Source: Aegilops tauschii subsp. strangulata (lineage: Eukaryota; Streptophyta; Magnoliopsida; Poales; Poaceae). Taken from it: DNA of 64,000 nt. Of the stretch, positions 57,346 to 64,000 are shown one piece after another. A program made the translations under genes and the position numbers. Below the pieces are notes generated by a model, which was not told where the DNA came from, did not search any database, and saw nothing but the letters and a program-made list of their open reading frames with translations. The stretch lies in the NCBI RefSeq assembly GCF_002575655.3, contig NC_053040.3:149607148-149671147 (forward strand). Reading direction: 5' to 3'. Position 1 is the first letter of the stretch, and every line of letters begins with the position of its first letter.

Positions 57346-59079
57346 ATATCCTAAATTTGTTTCTGCAATAGTTTAAGTTTTTAGCATCTACAGTATTATG
57401 TATTATTTATCATGTTTCCTGCAGCAACGTGTCGGGCATTGTCTTGTTCCAGGAGTAATTCAGATGTTGCGGGCCGCAAGCCGTACGAAGCTAGCTCGAT
57501 CTATTAATTTGCACTAATCGTGTCATTAGCAACACACCCACGCTTGCTAATCGATTCGCCGCCGGCCAGATAGGCAAAATACGGACGAATAACACATGCG
57601 CAAGTACATTTGATAGATCAGGAAACCTAGACAGACTTTCTATGATTGGTGTTGGATTCATGTCTGCATGGGTCGTGTGGGTAATAACTTGCTGCCATCA
57701 TCATCCTGATGAATCCATGGACGACGTAATCTCTGGTACTAGAGGAATAAGTGAAGAGATGGAAGCAATGGGTGCTGCATCCGCATGACAGCCGCTGCTT
57801 GAATGTAGCCAAAGAGAGCATTGAGAGGGCAATGGTTTTTCTATGTTTTCTCCGGGAAAAGGAGAGACGTAGTTTTCAGAGGAATTTTTCTTTTGTATAA
57901 AGGTGTGATATGATGGACAATTTTATGGAGATGGCATCGGTGGGTAATTTCTCTAGCTTTAAAGTTGATCTAACCGTTACGTTTTTTCTTATGTATATAT
58001 ATACAAAACTAAAGGTTGGATGTTTCTATTTTTTGTGAGATTTTCTAGCATAATTATCTTTTTTTCTGGTTAACCCATTAGTTATCATTTTTAGTATATA
58101 AATAGATAGATGGATGGATGGTGTTGGTAACCTACCAACAACAAATTACAATCAATGATAAATAGATAGATGCTTAGAAGTTTTTATTGGTGAAACTCAT
58201 ATATTTAGAGTAGTTTCTACGAGGAATCCGTTGTCGCCTTCCTTGATAGGCCCACTGCCACCTGAAGCTGACGTATGATCTTGTTGTACGCCTCCAGCCC
58301 ACGCGCCCACGTGCCCTGGTGCCCGCCAGCCTCACCAAAATCTATGATGATGACCTCCACGCACCGATGGCCTTGGGTCTACATGTCGTCGCGGTAGAGA
58401 ATGCCTGCGTGCGGCATAAAACAATGAACTTATAGGAAAACACAATTGTCTTAAGAAAAAGACCGAAATGCCATGAAAAATTACTACCCAGCCGTCTTAA
58501 GGAAAAGACCGGAATGCCCACGAAGCAAACCAACTCGGCACACCCTACGCACGGACGGCTTGTGGTCCTATGCATAGCTGGGTCAGCAGCCCTCCACACA
58601 TCCGGTTGGACGGTCCTCCGCATAGCCGGGTGGACTCAATGCGGACACACGTGGGCGTCGCACCACGTGCACCGCCTACCTAGGTGGAGCCAACAAAACA
58701 TCCTGAAACAGGCCCCATGCATGAGCCAACGCTGCGGTCATGACACATGACCCGCTTGTCGTGACCGGACCAACCTGTCCTGGGCAGAAGATGTCGACAG
58801 GCAGGTTCGGCTTCCCCTTTTCTTTCGGGACAACATGCGAGAGGAGGCACATGGGAGTGCCGCAAGCCACCGCATGACGGTCGGTGGCCCCAGGCGCGCC
58901 TGCGGTCCACCCATGATGGACAGACCGAGGGGTCACCCGGGTGCGCACCCTCCGGACAGATCGAACGACGCGAAGAGCGCCCAAGAGGCCCCCGCACCAT
59001 GCCACTCATGAAACAGATAGTGTGGAGGGGCCTCTCACCGTCAAAGCCCCCCAACAGGTGGGTAATCCAACATCCTTTA
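57346..59079. other. Unassigned sequence with minor repeats
   Basis: No gene recognised. TAGATAGATGGATGG microsatellite text at about 58100-58120 and again near 58160. The string GTCTTAAGRAAAAGACC occurs at 58449 and 58494. A 24-base string at 58409-58432 is identical to 54129-54152 in the H LTR. The part 58250-59070 is GC-richer but gives no convincing ORF. Confidence 0.4.
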
Positions 59080-59477
59080 TAGGTGTAATACTCTCTTGTA
59101 TTTGCGGATGCTTAGAGTTCAAGTAAGAACAACACCTTATCATAGGTTTTTCACACAATAAATTAACAATAAACAGTAACTCAATGAAACTAGATGAAAT
59201 TCTCATGTGTCCTCGAGAATTTTCTCCATATAAGCAATACAATTGGCTTGTCCTTAGCATAGTTAAGGATTGGGCCACTTGCACCTTTGCAACTTTGTTA
59301 CTATTTACTTTCTTACAACTACATTTGTTATCAAACAATCAATAAAAAAATATTTACAGCTTTTACAGTGATCTTTTGTTGCTTTCCAAAAACAAATTTC
59401 TTTCGATCCTCGTTGGGTTCAACACTCTTACTTATCAAAAATCCTACGGCAGATCCCCTATACTTGTGGGATTAACA
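59080..59477 (+). mobile_element. LTR tail fragment of a Gypsy element
   Basis: The end, CTCGTTGGGTTCAACACTC, then TTACTTATCAAAAA, then GATCCCCTATACTTGTGGG, matches the terminal part of the LTR of E (reverse complement of 27145-27200) and B. The left limit is uncertain. No primer-binding site follows, so it is a 3' LTR end or a solo remnant. Confidence 0.6.
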
Positions 59478-59948
59478 GCCGCCACGCCCGCCGCCACCGT
59501 CGCCCTTTTTTTTAAGCGGCACCTCCTTTGCCTTCTTTTGAGGCAGCCTGCTTGTCGTGTCGCCGAGTTGATCTTCCGGGTGGTCGCCTTCGCTAGATCC
59601 TCTAGCTCCACCGTTGCCGGCAGCTTTTCGTACAGTACGGGTCCATGTGGCGGCGAGTTAGGGAAAAAATTGGGGTGGAGAGCGGCGGGATAGTAGCACA
59701 GAGGGTTGAGAAAAGGGGTTTTTGCTATGGAAATAGTGCATCCAGCTCCGAATGCACCGGCTCTGCCTCAGTTTTGGGTGGGCCGAGTGTGTTGAAGTCC
59801 TACATGGCGGGTGTCTGGAGTCCTGTAAAGCCCCCTAGGTTGCAAATTTGTTTTGAGAGTTAACGGTGCCTAGCGGCAAGGAATCCATCATCCGCTGTAT
59901 GTCTTAAGATTTGCGCGTTGATGAGCCTCGTCTCCTCATCCTCTATAA
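59478..59948. other. Unassigned sequence
   Basis: GC-rich at first, then mixed. Short ORFs only. Nothing recognised. Confidence 0.4.
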
Positions 59949-60262
59949 CACTATACTCCCTAGTTTTAGAGAGCCCACATTCAATTCAGGTCTCCAATAA
60001 AAATTGGGTCAACTGATTTTGACTGGGTCAACAGTGTCTCAAAGCTCTCTCATTTAATTTTTTATACTATCCACTATGCTTCCTAATTTCGAAGGCCTCC
60101 AATTAATTGAGGTCTTCATTTTAGAATGGAGTCACCTGGTTTTGAACGGGTCAACAATTTCTCAAAGCTCTCTCGTTCAATTCTTTTAATTCACCATGTT
60201 TCCTAATTTTGAAGTTTTTTCATTCAATTGAGACATTTTCAATTTTGGATTTGGTTTACTAT
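59949..60262. repeat. Tandem repeat of about 122 bp, 2.5 copies
   Basis: CACTATACTCCCTA (59949), CACTATGCTTCCTA (60072) and CACCATGTTTCCTA (60192) start successive units, spacing 123 and 120. Each of the first two contains a GGTCAAC and a TCTCAAAGCTCTCTC block. Copies are clearly diverged. Confidence 0.8.
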
Positions 60263-60396
60263 GTTTATCAGGCCAATGATTATTCAAATCAATCAGCAGT
60301 ATATAAGGCCAAATTTTCTTATGTACTAAGTGTTAGTAGCAGGTACCATAGTGATCCTAGGATTGGATCACTAGGTAGTTATTAATATAATTAAGT

Positions 60397-61140
60397 ACCT
60401 TAGAAGGACAAATGACATGCTCCTTGTCTATGGAGGAGATGAAGAGCTTGTAGTAAATGATTACACGAGCACCAACTTCATGACTGATATAAATAATTAT
60501 TGAGCTATATTAGGATAATTGTTTGGAACAGTTTTTCAAACATGAACACTATTGTGGATTATATAGTGAAAGAAGAATATGTTGAAAACATCAGATGTTT
60601 CAAAGGAGGATGTCTGCATCAAGAAGTGTCTTGATATATTTGGTGTGATCCTAAGTGCAATCAAAACAATGACATTGTATTGTGAATAGTAGTGACATTG
60701 CTCAAAGCAAAAAGAAATCTAGATCCCATGTATAGTCCAGACATAGCAAGCGCAATGTTGACACAGATTTGAATTAGTCAGACCCGATGACGAAGGCTCT
60801 ACCACAAGCAAAGCATGAGCAACCCCAGATAGCCATAGGTGTTAGAATAACTATGCAAACTAGATTATTGACTCTAATGCAAGTGGGAGACTATTGAAAA
60901 TATGCCCCAAAGGCAATAAAATTGTATTATTATTTCACTTTTCATAATTAAGACTTTATATTCTATGCTATAACTGCGATGATCCTGGAATATGCGTTTC
61001 AGTGGAAAACTTATATGCACGTGTGAAATGATAAACTGTAAAATTAGGTTCCTAGTTTTTTTGATATATGAAACGAACACCCCGACCAGTACAGCAAGTG
61101 GATCACACAACCGACTAAATATCTGGCCCATCCTTATCCT
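60397..61140 (+). pseudogene. Old Copia remnant: RNase H end and LTR start
   Basis: Translated pieces resemble Copia RNase H (a MLLVYGGDEELVVNDYT-like string at 60417-60470, and DPMTKALPQ near 60785). They are followed by the polypurine pattern ATGCAAGTGGGAGAC ending at 60891 and an LTR start TATTGAAAATATGCCCCAAAGGC. The same pattern, less decayed, marks element G. Many stops and indels; the LTR fades into AT-rich DNA after about 61140. Confidence 0.75.
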
Positions 61141-61309
61141 TTCTCTCTCCCTCCCGTGAGAACCACATCCCTACTCCACTCTCTCTCCCTTCTCTCACAC
61201 AATAAATCTAACATTTTATTCCGTCTTCGCTAAATTAAACTGTTCATATCTATTGAACCACAAGTTCATTTTTAAAATAATTTATATATTTGAACTTCTG
61301 ACACCAAGA

Positions 61310-62000
61310 CCTTTAGCACCAGAACAATCTTGGATACATTTCAAACACATCTAAATTTCAACGTTTCACATTCCATATGTGAAACAAACCTATTTCACTA
61401 GCAAAATATGTAACAAAGATATTTCGGTAGAATTATGTGAGACCAACTTGAAACCTATTAAACCCAAATATGAAACTGAAATGTCAACTTTGAAGTTGAA
61501 TATTTAACAATTATAATGCTTTATTTCAAAAGAGTGAAATATATTATTTAAAAAATGTGTAATTGAAATACATGTGATTTTTATGAAACAAGCCAGTGAA
61601 AAGTGAAATATAGGTTGTAAAAGTGAAAAACAATATGAGATTGAAATGTCAACTTGTGAAACTGATTATTTAAAATTGTGTAACAATTTATTTCAAAAGA
61701 GTGAAATATGTTATTGAAAGAAAATGTGCAATTGAAATAGGTGTGATTTTTGCGAAATAAGCGAGTGGAAAGTGAAATGCATGGTCTGAAACTAAAAAAT
61801 AATACAAAACTGAAATGTCAACTTGTGAAACTGTTTTTATTAGAAATGTGTAACCATTTATTTTAGAAGAGTGACATATGTTACTAAAAATGTGTAATTG
61901 AAATAGATGTGATTTTTGTGAAACAAACAAGTGAAATGTGAAATGTAGGTTCTGAAACTGAACAAAAATATGAAACTAAAATGTCAATTTGTGAAACTAA
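61310..62000. repeat. AT-rich tandem repeat of about 167 bp, 3-4 copies
   Basis: ATGTCAAYTT occurs at 61481, 61646, 61815 and 61981 (steps 165, 169, 166), each near GTGAAACT. Between them ATTTMAAAAGAGTGAMATAT, GTGTAATTGAAAT and TGTGATTTTTRTGAAA recur in order. GTGAAAT is over-represented on to 62120. The first unit is the most diverged. Confidence 0.85.
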
Positions 62001-62889
62001 TTGAAATCACGTTTGAAAAGATTTCAAGCGAGTGAAATTACAGATTATGGATTTTCACAAATGTGAAATTGTAACTACAAAAAAGTGAAATTATAATGTA
62101 TTATTGTGAAACTGGTTTTTTTAAATGTGAAATGCACATTCGTATTTAAACGTGGTTGAAAAATATTCAAGATTGATGTTATTTTAAAGGTTTCGACGCA
62201 AGGAGTTCAAATATAAATAAAAAATTAAAAATGAAAATATGGTTTAAAAGATACGAATGTTATAAATTAGTCAAGGTCAAAAAGATGTTGGATTTATTGT
62301 GTACGAGAAGAGATAGAGTAGTTCTGCGCATTAATGTCATCCTACATGTGAAGTAGAATGGGTCCGCTGCTGAAATACCAATATTTTCTTAAATTAAAGA
62401 AAAGACAATATATGGTGCTAGGTGGCATTAGCCGATTGGGTAAGACGTTGCCGGTGGGTAGCATCACCGCTCAATTTTTTGCTTTGCCCCTGGTTTTCTT
62501 TCTGTTTACGAAAAACAGATATTCCAACTGATCCACAAACAAATGCGAGACAAGTTTGGATGACTTGCGTCGTCCGGTGCGTTGGAGGTACCTTTAGTGC
62601 TCCAAGAAAAGTATTGTCATTAGGGAACAAATCAGGCGACGTCGTCAATCATCCGACGAGAGGCCGGAGTCCCATATGCCATTATTGCAGCTGCAGAGGT
62701 CGCAATTCCTCTCCATTTAGAATTTTAGATAAGCATCGCTCCGCCTCTTCGCCTACGTATAAGCGAAGCTCCTGTTTATTTCACATACCCGGCTCGATCT
62801 CGCCACGACCGTGTGCGCGCTCCAGCCTCCAGGGGTAGCAAAGCACGCAAGAATCGTCGCCAGGGAGGAGGAAGACAAGGAGGAGAGCC
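62001..62889. other. Upstream region of the putative host gene
   Basis: AT-rich to about 62400, then mixed and GC-richer toward the gene. No transposon boundary seen. A GTATAAG string at 62757-62763 could be a TATA-type promoter element 127 bases before the ATG. The ORF 62422-62838 shows no domain. Confidence 0.4.
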
Positions 62890-63156
62890 ATGGCGAGCGT
62901 GGTCGAGACCCACGACTCCGCGGTGGCCGGCGGCGGGGACGTGGTGTTCTGCGTCATCATCTTGTTCATGTCCGTGCTGTCCCTGGTCATCTTGGCGACC
63001 TCCTCTGCCGTCGGCAGCGGCGACGGGGAAGAGGAAGGGAGGCAGCGGCAGCGCTCCGGCTCCCGCGGGAACGGGCCGGTGTTCGTGGGCGGCAGGGGCT
63101 GCGCCTGCGGCGGCTGCCGCGCCGGCGCCGGCGTCTGCGGCACCTACCTCTCGTGA
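62890..63156 (+). CDS. Putative host gene for an 88-residue single-pass membrane protein
   Basis: ATG at 62890 in good plant context (AGAGCCATGGCG), TGA at 63154-63156. Residues 1-17 are polar, residues about 18-42 form one strong hydrophobic helix (VVFCVIILFMSVLSLVILA), followed by an acidic/basic Gly-Ser-Arg linker (GEEEGRQRQRSGSRG) and a Cys/Gly-rich C-terminus (GCACGGC...GVCGTYLS) with four Cys. Third codon positions are nearly all G or C, unlike the AT-rich surroundings, as in many grass genes. I do not recognise the family. It could be a signal-anchor or small tail-exposed membrane protein; topology and partners are unknown. Overlapping ORFs in other frames (62811-63338, 62813-63229) are shadows of the GC-rich sequence. 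It could also be the first exon of a longer gene. Confidence 0.6.
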   Translation: MASVVETHDSAVAGGGDVVFCVIILFMSVLSLVILATSSAVGSGDGEEEGRQRQRSGSRGNGPVFVGGRGCACGGCRAGAGVCGTYLS

Positions 63157-63337
63157 TCACCGCCGACCGTGCACGCGCCCCGCGCGCGCTCCGCATGTAC
63201 ATGCGTGGACGCACTTACCGCATAACTAAGGAGGAGCATCGATCGGAGCTCTCGCCAGGCTTGCGCAAGGCTACTCAGTTCTTCTTTTTCCTCTGCTTGT
63301 GTATATTACTACTAATAGCTGCACATCATGTGATGTG

Positions 63338-63343
63338 AATAAA
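63338..63343 (+). terminator. Polyadenylation signal candidate
   Basis: AATAAA 182 bases after the stop codon of the putative gene, in GTGAATAAACTGC. Supports a short 3' UTR. Confidence 0.45.
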
Positions 63344-63929
63344 CTGCAAGAACATGGAGTGTTTTATCTGTTCCCTGAATAATCATCGATCCATGTGCGA
63401 TTGTTGCTTCTTCTTCTACTTTAGCTGCTAGTTTCCGGATTTGGGTTCGGTTTCGATGGAACAGTAGTGGCTGACGCCCATATGCTCCTACCGTTCTATA
63501 TCTATTATATCTTTTGTTGGGCAGTTGTTGGAGAGACATCTTGCCGGTAAACGAGTACAGTGTTTGGACCAGAAGACGAAAGTCCGCCGAAGAGGGTGAG
63601 ACAAGGGTGCCCCATCGACCAACTACCTCAATCAATCGATACAAAAGTCCATGAATTCGGCACCTAAACCATCAACTATTCGGTGCTGCATGTGAAGAAA
63701 AGAAAACAAACGTTCGGTCGTTGCAACCTTACACGGGTGCCCTTCTTTGCACGGTGTTGAGAATCGTATCCTGATAGATCATGAAGCCTTTTTAAGACTT
63801 TGAGATAGGTCTACGTAACAGCCCCAAAAAAATCTAAATTGGTTTTGAGCAAATTCCTTCCAGAATCCGTAGAACCAAAAGTTCTCTCTTCCTTTCTCCG
63901 TGTCAGCTCATCACGACAGTGGATCCCCA
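63344..63929. other. Downstream flank
   Basis: No gene. The minus-strand ORF 63312-63644 overlaps the candidate 3' UTR and has no domain. Confidence 0.45.
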
Positions 63930-64000
63930 ACTTAGAGCATCTCCAATAGAAGATGCAAATTTGAAAATATAAAACAGAAGATTTTAAAAATTACATCTCT
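63930..64000. mobile_element. Possible MITE start at window edge
   Basis: AGAGCATCTCCAATAGAAGATGC resembles the terminal pattern of the common grass MITE type also seen at 55241. It runs off the window, so the other end cannot be checked. Confidence 0.35.

Noticed and set aside
58342..58623. Minus-strand ORF of 93 residues as gene
   Set aside because: No domain, and it spans the 24-base patch and a small local repeat.
62811..63338. 175-residue ORF overlapping the putative membrane protein
   Set aside because: Arg-rich out-of-frame shadow; the 62890 frame has better start context, a helix and a sensible stop.

Overview
This window looks like intergenic DNA from a large grass genome, most likely a Triticeae species (wheat, Aegilops or barley group). 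I infer this from nested long LTR retrotransposons whose LTR ends and polypurine tracts resemble the Athila-type Gypsy, Tat-type Gypsy and BARE/Angela-type Copia elements of that group. There are no bacterial features, CRISPR arrays or RNA genes that I can see. Families are named only to lineage level, from memory of motifs.

Layout, left to right. Positions 1-14594 are a nest. Element A (Athila-like Gypsy, + strand) gives its downstream ORF and 3' LTR. A pol-less Gypsy-like element B (3856-14396) sits inside that LTR. A Helitron (5345-8564) sits inside B's own 5' LTR. At 14595-19008 are two Copia pieces joined head to head in opposite orientations. A CACTA transposon end with dense tandem repeats (about 20060-21832) cuts into the downstream ORF of element E, a minus-strand Athila-like Gypsy with gag, protease, RT, RNase H and integrase, all degraded (21833-27132). 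The LTR of E (27133-27902 and 45726-46474) is split by element T (27903-45720), a Tat-type Gypsy with 526-bp LTRs and an AGAGG target duplication. T carries an antisense, intron-containing extra gene between pol and its 3' LTR. T's RNase H region is in turn split by K (35539-40439), a gag-only element with a TGAAT target duplication.

From 46475 to 54706 there are fragments: a Copia LTR tail, a lone LTR, the 5' half of a Gypsy (F, same family as A), and the LTR plus gag start of another element (H). From 54707 the DNA is less densely packed: a MITE, a truncated LINE, an LTR tail, an old Copia remnant and two tandem-repeat blocks. Near the right edge (62890-63156) lies the only plausible host gene, a GC-rich ORF for an 88-residue single-pass membrane protein.

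Order of events read from nesting: A before B before the Helitron; E before T before K; E before the CACTA insertion. Every transposon polyprotein has stops, frameshifts or missing parts, so none looks autonomous. The most notable structure is the antisense gene in T: a TATA box, a leader intron, and four coding exons whose splice sites and phases agree when read by eye.
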